Assembly: GCA_001899255.1 (NCBI GenBank) | Contig: MKVX01000005.1 | Span: 372,001 to 436,000, forward strand | Source: Rhizobiales bacterium 62-47 | GTDB lineage: Bacteria > Pseudomonadota > Alphaproteobacteria > Rhizobiales > Xanthobacteraceae | Direction: 5' to 3' | Length of the DNA: 64,000 bases | Shown: positions 56,340-64,000 of the stretch, in pieces | Numbering within the stretch: position 1 is the stretch's first letter | Layout of the letters: the number at the start of each line of letters is the position of its first letter | Notes under the pieces: generated by a model | The model's database searches: none | Seen by the model: the letters and a program-made list of their open reading frames with translations, nothing else | Told to the model about the DNA's origin: nothing | Position numbers and translations under genes: made by a program

Positions 56340-57932
56340 CTAGTGCCGGAAATGTCGCGTGCCGGTGAGCACCATGGCAATGCCGTGCTCGTCGGCCGCC
56401 TTGATGACTTCGTCGTCGCGCACCGAACCGCCGGGCTGAATCACCGCCGTCGCACCGGCCTCGATGCAGGCCAGCATGCCGTCGGCGAATGGGAAGAACG
56501 CGTCGGACGCGACGACCGAGCCCTTGGTCATCGGCACCGCGAGCTTGAGTTCGCGCGCGGCATCTTCCGCCTTGCGCGCGGCGATGCGCGCCGAATCGAC
56601 ACGGCTCATCTGCCCGGCGCCGATACCGACGGTGGCGAGATCCTTGGCGTAGATGATGGTGTTCGACTTGACGTGCTTGGCAACGCGGAAAGCAAAGCGC
56701 AGGTCGCGCAACTCCGCTTCGCTCGGGGCGCGCTTGGTCACGACCTTCAGCGTCATGTCGTCGACCACGGCATTGTCGCGGCTCTGTACGAGAAGGCCGC
56801 CGGCAACGGTCTTGGCGGTGAGGCCGAGCGCACGCGGATCGGGCAGGCCGCCGGCCAGCAGCAGCCGCAGGTTCTTCTTCGCGGCGACGATGGCGATAGC
56901 TTCGTCGGTGGCGTCCGGTGCGATGATCACTTCGGTGAAGATTTCGGTGATGGCGCGAGCGGCGTCGGCATCGAGCGTGCGGTTGAGCGCGACGATGCCG
57001 CCGAACGCCGACGTCGAATCGCAGGTCAGCGCCTTGCGATAGGCGCTGACGAGATCGGAGCCCTCGGCAACGCCGCACGGATTGGCGTGCTTGATGATGG
57101 CGACGGCGGCAGTGCGCTTGGCATCGAACTCGGCGACGCATTCGTAGGCGGCGTCGGTGTCGTTGATGTTGTTGTAGGACAGTTCCTTGCCCTGCACCTG
57201 TCGCGCGGTGGCGACGCCGAAGCGCTGATCGGGCGTGCGATAGAACGCTGCGTGCTGGTGTGGGTTCTCGCCGTAGCGCAGCGACTGCACGAGGCGGCCG
57301 CCGAAGGCGCGATAGTCCGGCGCATCGGTTTTGAGTTGCAGCGCGAACCAGTTGGAGATCGCCGCGTCATAGGCGGCAGTCCGGGCATAGGCTTTCGCGG
57401 CAAGCCGCTTGCGCAGCGCGAGTGTGGTCGCGCCCTTGTTGGCGGCGAGTTCGTCGAGCACCGCCTGATAATCTTGCGCTTCGACGACGACAGCGACGTC
57501 GTCGTGGTTCTTCGCCGCGGCGCGGATCATCGCAGGGCCGCCGATGTCGATGTTCTCGATGCAGTCGTCGTAGGCTGCGCCTTTGTCGACGGTGGCTTCG
57601 AACGGATAGAGATTGACCACCAGAAGATCGATCGGCGCGATGCCGTGATCCTTCATCGCCTTGGCGTGCTCGGCGTTGGCGCGGATCGCCAGCAGGCCGC
57701 CATGCACCTTGGGATGCAACGTCTTGACGCGGCCATCCATCATTTCCGGGAAGCCGGTGAGGTCGGAGACGTCGGAGACTTTGAGACCCGCCGCGGCGAT
57801 GGCCTTCGCTGTGCCGCCGGTCGACACCAGCTCAATGCCGTGGCCGGCGAGCGCCTTGGCGAATTCGATCAGGCCGGTTTTATCGGAAACGGAAAGCAGG
57901 GCGCGGGTGACGCGGCGCGGAGTATCGGACAT
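56340..57932 (-). CDS. purH: Bifunctional AICAR formyltransferase / IMP cyclohydrolase
   Basis: Catalyses the last two steps of de novo purine synthesis, AICAR to FAICAR to IMP. The 530-residue protein has the N-terminal IMPCH/MGS domain ([32 protein letters not shown]) and the C-terminal AICAR transformylase domain ([42 protein letters not shown]). Length is typical. It is the last gene of the minus-strand string rsmB - heparinase-like - purH, with a 211-bp gap before it. Confidence 0.98.
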   Translation of the reverse strand: MSDTPRRVTRALLSVSDKTGLIEFAKALAGHGIELVSTGGTAKAIAAAGLKVSDVSDLTGFPEMMDGRVKTLHPKVHGGLLAIRANAEHAKAMKDHGIAPIDLLVVNLYPFEATVDKGAAYDDCIENIDIGGPAMIRAAAKNHDDVAVVVEAQDYQAVLDELAANKGATTLALRKRLAAKAYARTAAYDAAISNWFALQLKTDAPDYRAFGGRLVQSLRYGENPHQHAAFYRTPDQRFGVATARQVQGKELSYNNINDTDAAYECVAEFDAKRTAAVAIIKHANPCGVAEGSDLVSAYRKALTCDSTSAFGGIVALNRTLDADAARAITEIFTEVIIAPDATDEAIAIVAAKKNLRLLLAGGLPDPRALGLTAKTVAGGLLVQSRDNAVVDDMTLKVVTKRAPSEAELRDLRFAFRVAKHVKSNTIIYAKDLATVGIGAGQMSRVDSARIAARKAEDAARELKLAVPMTKGSVVASDAFFPFADGMLACIEAGATAVIQPGGSVRDDEVIKAADEHGIAMVLTGTRHFRH

Positions 57933-58143
57933 GAATGTAGGTTCCTGGAAAGCGACGCATTTTCCAGCAAAACGGCTCGCGGTTCGGCGCGGAAAAGCGT
58001 CCTGACGTTAAGGCAGCCGGGTAGCACGGTTTGCCCGGCGACGGAACCGGTTGTGGTCGCCGGGGCGCGGAATTTGGCCGAAAAACCTGACTATCGCGGG
58101 CCGAGTCATTGTCCAGCAGGTGGGCCGGCGGCCCGTCGGGCGT

Positions 58144-59898
58144 TCAGAGCGGCAATTCCGGCTCGTGGCGGGCGGCGCGCCGCGCCGATGTCGCCGAAGG
58201 CGAGGCGGTCGAGCGCAGGAAGCTCCAGCGGATACTGGCGGCCTGCTGGGCGTTCTGCCGGATGACGATCTGGGCCGTGCGGCGGGCGCCGTCATTGCCG
58301 GCCAGAAATACGCTGTCTTCCAGGTCGACCTTGTCGTCGGCGGCTTCGAACGTCCACACCTCGCGATTGGGCAGCACCAGCATGACGCTGCGCGCGTCGC
58401 TGAGCCGGCTGGCCTTGATCGAGGGATGCAGATGGAAACGTAACGCGAAGTCGGCACTGGCTCCGCGAATCCGCGCGCCTTGAGGCGGCGCCACGGTGTC
58501 CTCGCCATCGAGCCGCAGGCCGTCGTCGGCGACCATCAGCACGCGGCGATGCATGACGCCGAAGCGATGCAGGTAGCCGTCGTGCGATGCGGTGAGCACC
58601 GTGCCGCCCGAGGTCGTTTCACGATAGCTTTCGACCTCGCTGGGGCCGCCGACGATCGGTGCGCCGCGCAGCAGTCGCTTCATCGCCGAGCGTTCGACGA
58701 ACTGGCACGACGAGGTGTCGTGATAGGTCATGGTCGAATGCGCCGGCGTGCTGCGTGCGAAGACGCGCCAGCTATCGCGGCCGGTGGCCGGCATGCCGCA
58801 ATTGATGACGATGCGATTTTGTCCGGACGACAATTCGAAGGCGAGGCAGCCGGCATGCGCTTCGCTGCTGACATTGGCGGGCGGCGGCGGGCCGCAATCG
58901 GCGATCACTGTCATCGCCCCGGCATCGAGGCGTTCGTAACCGGAGTGCGGCATCGTGGCCATCGGGCTGCCACGGGTATCGTCATAGGCGAGCAAGGTCG
59001 CCAACAGGTCCGACGGCGTGCCGCTCATGCCGTTGAACAGCGCGAAATTGCCGTCGCCATGGCGAAAGAATCGCAACATCGGCATCATGCGGTCGATGGC
59101 GTTGAGCAGCGCGGCGGGCGGCGGAATGTTGCGCGCGGTGAAGGTCTGCCGCAGCGGCAGGAGATCGATCAGCAATTCGATCAGCGCACCGGGATTGCGC
59201 GAGACGTGACCGCCATCGGGCAGGATCTGCCGTTGCAGTTCGTCGGAGAGTTTGCGCGTCGCGTTGCGAATCTGTCCCGCCTGATTGGCGAGACACAGCG
59301 ACGCGTAGCATAGCGCGATCAGCACCTGCAGCCGCGGGACGCCGTCGGCAATATCCAGCGCGGCGAGCCGCAACTGGCGGATCTCGCGGCTCAATCCGCG
59401 CAGATAGCGGCGATAGAATTTGCTGTCCGTATCGTTGAGCACCAGCGGGGCTTGCGACAACAGCGAGATGATGCGGCGCGCCTGCACGTCGGCGCGGCGG
59501 CCGACCGCGCGCTTGCGACTGGGGCCGGAGAGCCAGTCGTCGATCAGCGAGCGCGCATTGGCGCGGGTGATCGCGGTATCGGCGGCGCGCAAGTGGCGCA
59601 GCCAGCCGAATCCCAGCAGCGCGGCTTCCCAATCTTCCGACGGCGGTTCGAGTTCGAAGATCGACCGGCTGTGACAGGTGACGATCTTGCCGGCGAATAC
59701 GAATCGCCCGGCATAGATCTCGGCGGCGCGCGTGGCATCGGCGGTGCGCAGGTCGTGTGGGGCGATGATCAGGCGATCGGTCCGGCCGGGCCATAGTCGT
59801 GCCAGCGCCGCCGAACCGCCGCTGGCGCGCGACATCGCCGACCGGGCGAAGCGGCCGAGAATCAGCGTCGAAAGGCGTCGGCGGTGGGCGGCGGACAC
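58144..59898 (-). CDS. Heparinase II/III-family protein
   Basis: A 584-residue protein from a GTG start, with an N-terminal all-helical (alpha/alpha toroid) domain and a C-terminal beta-sandwich heparinase II/III domain (SGYERLDAGAMTVIADCGPPPP, HAGCLAFELSSGQNRIVINCG, TMTYHDTSSCQFVE). The family cleaves acidic polysaccharides, but this subgroup, fixed between rsmB and purH in many Hyphomicrobiales, has no proven substrate. No signal peptide is clear at the N-terminus. Some relatives may lack lyase activity. Confidence 0.88.
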   Translation of the reverse strand: MSAAHRRRLSTLILGRFARSAMSRASGGSAALARLWPGRTDRLIIAPHDLRTADATRAAEIYAGRFVFAGKIVTCHSRSIFELEPPSEDWEAALLGFGWLRHLRAADTAITRANARSLIDDWLSGPSRKRAVGRRADVQARRIISLLSQAPLVLNDTDSKFYRRYLRGLSREIRQLRLAALDIADGVPRLQVLIALCYASLCLANQAGQIRNATRKLSDELQRQILPDGGHVSRNPGALIELLIDLLPLRQTFTARNIPPPAALLNAIDRMMPMLRFFRHGDGNFALFNGMSGTPSDLLATLLAYDDTRGSPMATMPHSGYERLDAGAMTVIADCGPPPPANVSSEAHAGCLAFELSSGQNRIVINCGMPATGRDSWRVFARSTPAHSTMTYHDTSSCQFVERSAMKRLLRGAPIVGGPSEVESYRETTSGGTVLTASHDGYLHRFGVMHRRVLMVADDGLRLDGEDTVAPPQGARIRGASADFALRFHLHPSIKASRLSDARSVMLVLPNREVWTFEAADDKVDLEDSVFLAGNDGARRTAQIVIRQNAQQAASIRWSFLRSTASPSATSARRAARHEPELPL

Positions 59899-60021
59899 GC
59901 GCGGCGGGTTCCCTGAATCAATTTCAGCTTGATGAAATTTAGCTGCGAATCCTTCTTAATCCGGAAATGCCGCCAGCGCACCATCCGGAAACTGCTCATC
60001 CCAAGCAAATACCTGTAAGTG

Positions 60022-61371
60022 CTAGGCTTTCACCAGCCGTGCCGCGTAAAAGCCGTCGAGGCCGCCAAGCCGCGGATCGCTGGGGTGCGGCAGATGGCAA
60101 GGCAGCGTGCGCAGATCGCCGTCGGCACTGATCAGTTCGCTGAGGCCCGCGACTTCCGTTGGTGCGACCGGCGCGCGCCGCACACCCGAATCGCCGGCGA
60201 GCAATTCGGCAATCGCCTGCTCGCCTTCTTCGGGTTCCAGCGAACAGGTGCAATAGACCAGCGTGCCGCCCGGCTTGAGCAGGCTGACCGCGCGCCGCAG
60301 CAGGCGCCGCTGCAACGCCGTCAATGCATCGATATCGCTTTGCTGCTTCAGCCACGCCACGTCCGGATGGCGGCGAATGGTGCCGGTCGCGGTGCAGGGC
60401 GCGTCGATCAGCACGCCATCGAACAGCTCGCCTTCGCCATCCCATTCTGCGGCGTCGGCCACCAAGGTCTGTGCCTCGAGCCTCAGTCGCGCCAGATTGT
60501 CGCGCAAACGGGCGACGCGGTTGGGCGAACGGTCGAGCGCGGTGACGTGGGCGCCATTGTGAATCAATTGCGCGGTCTTGCCGCCCGGCGCGGCGCACAG
60601 ATCGGCGATGCGGCGGCCTTCGATGTCGCCGAACAGCCGCACCGGCAATGCCGCGGCGGCGTCCTGCACCCACCATTGGCCTTCGTTGAAACCGGGCAGC
60701 ATCGTCACCGAACCTTGCAACAAGGTGCGGACGGTGCCGGTCGGCAATGCTTCGCCATGCAACCGCGTCGCCCAATGTGCTGCATCCGACTTCACCGTCA
60801 GATCGAGCGGCGGCTCGTGACCGATGGCGGCGGCGATGGCGTTGGCATTGGCTTCGCCGTAATGCGCAATCCAGCGTGCGAGCAGCCATGGCGGCACGTC
60901 GAGCGCGCGCGATTCGATTTCATCGATCAGCGGCTGGCCTTCGCGCGCGCAGCGGCGCAGCACGGCGTTGACGAGACCGGCGTATTTCGCGGCGCGACGG
61001 TCGCTTTGCACCAGCCGCACCGAGAGATCGACGGCGGCGTGATCTGGCACTTCCATCCAGAGAATCTGCGCGGCGCCGATCAACAGCGCGCTCTGCGCGC
61101 GCGGTGCGTCGGTGGGAATGCCGCGATCGAGCAGGCGTGACAGCACATGGCCGAGCGTGCCGAGCCGGCGCAGGATGGTCGCGACCAGGCGGCGCATCAA
61201 CGCGCGATCACGATCGGCCAGCGCTTTGAGGCCGGGATGCGCCGCCGCACCGTCGAGTTGATCGTCGAGTGTGCGATGCTTGTGCAGCACGCCGTCAAGA
61301 ATGTCCGCAGCGATACGACGCGCTGCTAATCCGGGCACCTCGGCGGGCGGAGCAAATCTTGAAGCTGGCAT
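60022..61371 (-). CDS. rsmB: RsmB/NOP-family rRNA (cytosine-5) methyltransferase
   Basis: SAM-dependent m5C methyltransferase acting on 16S rRNA (C967 type). The 449-residue protein has the NusB-like N-terminal domain (ARRIAADILDGVLHKHRTLDDQL) and a catalytic domain with LCAAPGGKTAQL, ALDRSPNRVARLRDNLARL, the first catalytic Cys in IDAPCTATGTIRRHPD and the second in LVYCTCSLEPEEGE. The ATG at 61371 fits family length; a longer frame to 61722 has no family similarity. No strong ribosome binding site is seen. Confidence 0.94.
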   Translation of the reverse strand: MPASRFAPPAEVPGLAARRIAADILDGVLHKHRTLDDQLDGAAAHPGLKALADRDRALMRRLVATILRRLGTLGHVLSRLLDRGIPTDAPRAQSALLIGAAQILWMEVPDHAAVDLSVRLVQSDRRAAKYAGLVNAVLRRCAREGQPLIDEIESRALDVPPWLLARWIAHYGEANANAIAAAIGHEPPLDLTVKSDAAHWATRLHGEALPTGTVRTLLQGSVTMLPGFNEGQWWVQDAAAALPVRLFGDIEGRRIADLCAAPGGKTAQLIHNGAHVTALDRSPNRVARLRDNLARLRLEAQTLVADAAEWDGEGELFDGVLIDAPCTATGTIRRHPDVAWLKQQSDIDALTALQRRLLRRAVSLLKPGGTLVYCTCSLEPEEGEQAIAELLAGDSGVRRAPVAPTEVAGLSELISADGDLRTLPCHLPHPSDPRLGGLDGFYAARLVKA

Positions 61372-61595
61372 GAACTGGAAACATCGATGCAAATGGCGGG
61401 CGATGGCGCGGCGCTGCGCGCACGCACCTTCGTGGTGACAAATTATTGTGTGACACGTGAATATGCCAAATGTAAGAATCCGGCGTATAATATCTTCGAT
61501 CGAAAACTGAGTGTGGTGTGAACGTGCAGCACGGATCGGATCGTGCGAACCGCGATCGCGACCGTGCAAGTCATAACGCAACGGGAGAGATAGCG

Positions 61596-61808
61596 ATGCA
61601 TGACGATCCGGTGCGGACTGCTGAAACCGAAACTCCGCGCAAACCTTTGACGCCCGCGGCCCAGCGCGCGCTCGCCGAGGCGGAGGCGCGGCGTGCCGTC
61701 GCGTTGGCCAACGCGCAACCACTTGCCAAGGAGTACCAGGGTCCGAAGGGGCTCGACCCGACCCGCTTCGGCGATTGGGAGAACAAAGGCATCGCCTCGG
61801 ATTTTTAA
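61596..61808 (+). CDS. DUF1674 / succinate dehydrogenase assembly factor 4 (SdhAF4)-like protein
   Basis: A 70-residue protein with the conserved DUF1674 tail GPKGLDPTRFGDWENKGIASDF (shown here as its parts GPKGLDPTRFGDWENKG and IASDF). In mitochondria SDHAF4 binds the flavinylated succinate dehydrogenase subunit and helps complex II assembly; bacterial members are presumed equivalent. GGGAGAG precedes the ATG at 61596. A frame start at 61518 is less likely. Divergent from rsmB; sdh genes are not in the window. Confidence 0.85.
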   Translation: MHDDPVRTAETETPRKPLTPAAQRALAEAEARRAVALANAQPLAKEYQGPKGLDPTRFGDWENKGIASDF

Positions 61809-61895
61809 GATATCCGCGCTCATGCTGAGGCTATTGGCTGAATGCAACCATAGATTGTGGTTGTCAGTTTGATGGACTCAGTTTAGCGTAGGAAT

Positions 61896-62492
61896 ATGTA
61901 CCCAATACGCAGAATATATCCTGCATCGGGCGGCTTTCGGCGCAGCGGCATGGCGGCAGTCCTGCCGTGGATTTTCGTGCTGGGTGTCGCCGCGGGCTCG
62001 ATGTTGCCCGCGGTCCGGCAGTGGCACGAGCGTGGAACGGTGTCCACGCCGGTGTCGCGTTCGCAGGCCTCCGCGCCGGACGACGACGCCAGTGTGCTGT
62101 GGTCGCGACCGGGTCAGCTCGATGCGCGGCATCCGGCCGAAGTGCTGCGGACCATCGATGGCGATACGTTCGAGGCGCGCGTGCATCTGTGGCCGGGTCT
62201 CGACAAGACGACGCGGGTGCGGCTGCGCGGCATCGATGCGCCGGAGCTGAAGGCGGCCTGCGCGGAGGAATTTCGCATGGCGCAGGCGGCGAGCGGGGCT
62301 TTGCGCGAACTCCTGGCCGAAGGCAGCGTCACCATCTTCAATATCGGCCCCGACAAATACAATGGCCGGGTGGTGGCCGATGTTGCCACGCGCAAGACGC
62401 CGAACGTCTCGGAAGCGATGCTGGCCGCCGGACATGCCCGGCGTTATGGCGGCGGCCATCGCAGCGGCTGGTGCGACCGCGCCTCGCGATGA
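61896..62492 (+). CDS. Membrane-anchored thermonuclease (SNase-like) protein
   Basis: A 198-residue protein with one N-terminal TM or uncleaved signal helix (about 20-40: VLPWIFVLGVAAGSMLPAV) and a staphylococcal-nuclease-like domain. Key motifs are RTIDGDTFEAR, VRLRGIDAPEL and DKYNGRVVADV, holding the Asp, Arg and Asp/Glu positions for Ca2+-dependent catalysis. It probably acts in the periplasm on nucleic acid. It ends 10 bp before the convergent L,D-transpeptidase gene. Confidence 0.88.
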   Translation: MYPIRRIYPASGGFRRSGMAAVLPWIFVLGVAAGSMLPAVRQWHERGTVSTPVSRSQASAPDDDASVLWSRPGQLDARHPAEVLRTIDGDTFEARVHLWPGLDKTTRVRLRGIDAPELKAACAEEFRMAQAASGALRELLAEGSVTIFNIGPDKYNGRVVADVATRKTPNVSEAMLAAGHARRYGGGHRSGWCDRASR

Positions 62493-62502
62493 CCGGTGGC
62501 GG

Positions 62503-63015
62503 TTATCGTGTCACGACGACGTGGGTGCCGACCGAGACGCGCTGGTAGAGGTCGGTGATGTCGTCATTAAACATTCGCACGCAGCCATAGGAGACGAAGC
62601 CGCCGACCGAGTTCGGCCGGTTGGTGCCGTGGATGGCGTATTCGCCGCCTTCCAGCGTCATCGCCGCCACGCCCATCGGATTGGCGGGCGAGCCGCCGGG
62701 GATGACGTCGGGAATGCTGGGATTGTCGCGCTTGACGTCGGCGGGCGGCGACCAGGCCGGGTGCTGATACTTGCCGCTGATGCGCGTCTCGCCGGCCCAG
62801 CGCTTGCCGGCTTTGCCGACGCCGACCGGATAGCGCACCGCGCGCTCTCCATCGAGCACCAGATAGAGCCGCCGCTCACTGGTTTTGACGACGATGGTGC
62901 CGGGCGAATATTCGCCGCGATAGGCCACGACATCCGGCCGTGCCAACGCCGGCGATGCGGTCAAAGCAACCGCGCCCATGGTGGCAGCCAGCGCCACCGC
63001 AATTTTCAACGACAT
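62503..63015 (-). CDS. Exported L,D-transpeptidase (ErfK/YbiS type)
   Basis: A 170-residue periplasmic enzyme with signal peptide KIAVALAATMGAVALTASPALA and a complete YkuD catalytic domain: H129-G-T-N, then S142-Y-G-C145-V-R147 (IHGTNRPNSVGGFVSYGCVRM). It makes 3-3 peptidoglycan cross-links or anchors lipoproteins or outer-membrane proteins to peptidoglycan. GGAG lies 7 bases before the ATG at 63015. Unlike the family member at 12.4 kb it has a clear signal sequence. Confidence 0.94.
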   Translation of the reverse strand: MSLKIAVALAATMGAVALTASPALARPDVVAYRGEYSPGTIVVKTSERRLYLVLDGERAVRYPVGVGKAGKRWAGETRISGKYQHPAWSPPADVKRDNPSIPDVIPGGSPANPMGVAAMTLEGGEYAIHGTNRPNSVGGFVSYGCVRMFNDDITDLYQRVSVGTHVVVTR

Positions 63016-63340
63016 CGACGACTCCGCTTCATCGGCCGGCGGCGCCTGCACGCCCTCGTCGGCCGGTCATTTCTCGCACGATCTTGATCGACGGCCTTCA
63101 CCAAACGGTTGCCGCCGCCGCGCACCTTGCGTCGCGCGGGCCGATCAAAAGAAAATGTTCGCAACAAAGTAAATGCCCGGGAAACAACACTCAGCCGAAA
63201 ACACAAATGTCTGAGGCGGGTGCCCCTGACATTTGCGTGAGGGGAGATGCGATCGTGGAGGGATATCGTTCGCCGAAAAGCAAAGGCCCGATTCGGTGGT
63301 TGCCGAACCGGGCCTTGGTAACAGCAGCGATGCCGCAGGC
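63016..63340. other. Intergenic region between the L,D-transpeptidase and acs
   Basis: About 325 bases. The acs terminator hairpin lies at 63283-63316. The rest should hold the transpeptidase promoter. No gene is supported, and I see nothing else in it. Confidence 0.5.
63283..63316 (-). terminator. Intrinsic terminator of acs
   Basis: AAGGCCCGATTCGG (63283-63296) pairs with CCGAACCGGGCCTT (63303-63316) with one mismatch around TGGTTG. On the minus strand it is followed by TGCTTTTCGG. It is about 25 bp past the acs stop codon. Confidence 0.75.
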
Positions 63341-64000
63341 CTACGCCGGCGCCTTCTTCTTGTTCTGGCGGTTGGTGACGAGATCGTCGACCACGGTCGG
63401 ATCGGCGAGCGTCGTGGTGTCGCCCAGGCTCGAGGGTTCGTCCTCCGCGATCTTGCGCAGGATGCGGCGCATGATCTTGCCGGAGCGGGTCTTCGGAAGG
63501 CCGGGCGCGAACTGGATCAGATCGGGCGACGCGATCGGTCCGATGTCCTTGCGCACCCACGCCACCAGATCCTTGCGCAACTGTTCGGTCGGCTCGACGC
63601 CGGCCATCAGCGTCACGTAGGCGTAGATGCCCTGACCCTTGATGTCGTGCGGGTAGCCGACCACGGCGGCTTCCGACACCGCGTCATGCGCCACCAGCGA
63701 ACTTTCGACCTCGGCGGTGCCCATGCGGTGACCGGAGACGTTGATGACGTCATCGACGCGGCCGGTGATCCAGTAGTAACCGTCGGCGTCGCGACGGCAG
63801 CCATCGCCGGAGAAGTACTTGCCCTTATAGGTCGAGAAGTAGGTCTGCTCGAAGCGGGCGTGATCGCCGTACACCGTGCGCAACTGGCCGGGCCATGAAC
63901 GCGCGATGCACAGGTTGCCCTGGCATTCGCCTTCCAGCACGTTGCCGTCGGCATCGACGATGGCCGGCACCACGCCGAAGAACGGCTTGGTCGCCGAGCC
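63341..64000 (-). CDS. acs: Acetyl-CoA synthetase (C-terminal part, cut by window end)
   Basis: AMP-forming acetate-CoA ligase. Only the C-terminal 219 or so residues are in the window; the frame is open through base 64000. Visible are [48 protein letters not shown] (in parts: [38 protein letters not shown]), the hinge Asp-Arg region of ANL enzymes, and the acetyl-regulated Lys in [15 protein letters not shown]. The ending QNKKKAPA is normal. A terminator follows. Confidence 0.96.
   Translation of the reverse strand, partial: GSATKPFFGVVPAIVDADGNVLEGECQGNLCIARSWPGQLRTVYGDHARFEQTYFSTYKGKYFSGDGCRRDADGYYWITGRVDDVINVSGHRMGTAEVESSLVAHDAVSEAAVVGYPHDIKGQGIYAYVTLMAGVEPTEQLRKDLVAWVRKDIGPIASPDLIQFAPGLPKTRSGKIMRRILRKIAEDEPSSLGDTTTLADPTVVDDLVTNRQNKKKAPA

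Noticed and set aside
56343-58265. 640-codon plus-strand frame opposite purH
   Set aside because: Complete overlap with purH, which has full family motifs; composition is typical of an antisense shadow frame.

Overview
This is a GC-rich chromosomal window from an alphaproteobacterium, most likely order Hyphomicrobiales, family Nitrobacteraceae (the Rhodopseudomonas / Bradyrhizobium / Afipia group). The evidence is the origin-side order mnmG-rsmG-parA-parB-holA-lptE-leuS, the double glnK-amtB locus, the rsmB / heparinase-like / purH string, and the abundant palindromic intergenic repeats of the 'CATCCTTCGAG...CTCAGGATG' and 'CATTGCGAG...GAAGCAATCC' types. No phage, transposase, integrase, conjugation gene or CRISPR array was found. 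The single RNA gene found is a tRNA-Gly(GCC).

Layout. 1-4.7 kb: translation-modification and chromosome-segregation genes (mnmG partial, rsmG, parA, parB), with one perfect parS site after mnmG and a second, near-perfect one inside rsmG. 4.7-9.3 kb: minus-strand leuS-lptE-holA. 9.4-14.4 kb: a membrane diguanylate cyclase, a YggS PLP protein with a DUF1330 partner, an L,D-transpeptidase, and a CenR/OtpR-like response regulator followed by a cyclic-nucleotide-binding protein. 14.5-18.7 kb: a LysR regulator next to a minus-strand operon for a four-helix diiron protein, a phthalate-dioxygenase-reductase-type reductase and an ABC periplasmic binding protein. This is the least explained catabolic-looking cluster. 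18.9-24.6 kb: xthA, lolA, ftsK and an aminotransferase. 24.8-28.2 kb: a two-gene HlyD adaptor plus GT2 synthase operon, the synthase carrying a PilZ domain. This is a candidate c-di-GMP-controlled exopolysaccharide system. 28.3-32.3 kb: two tandem glnK-amtB pairs for ammonium sensing and uptake.

32.6-43.8 kb is accessory: a GYF-domain membrane protein, a GST, a DUF2239 gene with a repeated operator-like motif, a MATE exporter, a DsbA-like isomerase, an SDR without the catalytic Tyr, a PanE-like reductase, a diheme cytochrome c with a PQQ-type sugar dehydrogenase, and a membrane-anchored DUF2235 hydrolase. 44.0-46.7 kb: a Tat-exported phosphoesterase, a cupredoxin, an ECF sigma factor and its anti-sigma factor. 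46.8-52.9 kb: tRNA-Gly, a CnoX-like thioredoxin, a Lon-N-domain protein, a Trm112-like protein, a 333-residue protein of unknown family, a UbiH-type hydroxylase and tesB. 52.9-64 kb: gamma-glutamyltransferase, an MFS permease, purH, a heparinase-like protein, rsmB, an SdhAF4-like protein, a thermonuclease, an exported L,D-transpeptidase and the 3' end of acs.

Most genes are ordinary core genes. The best candidates for a second look are the diiron/reductase/binding-protein operon, the HlyD-GT2-PilZ operon, the orphan protein at 49461-50462, the ECF/cupredoxin/Tat module, and the mosaic arms of the intergenic palindromes.
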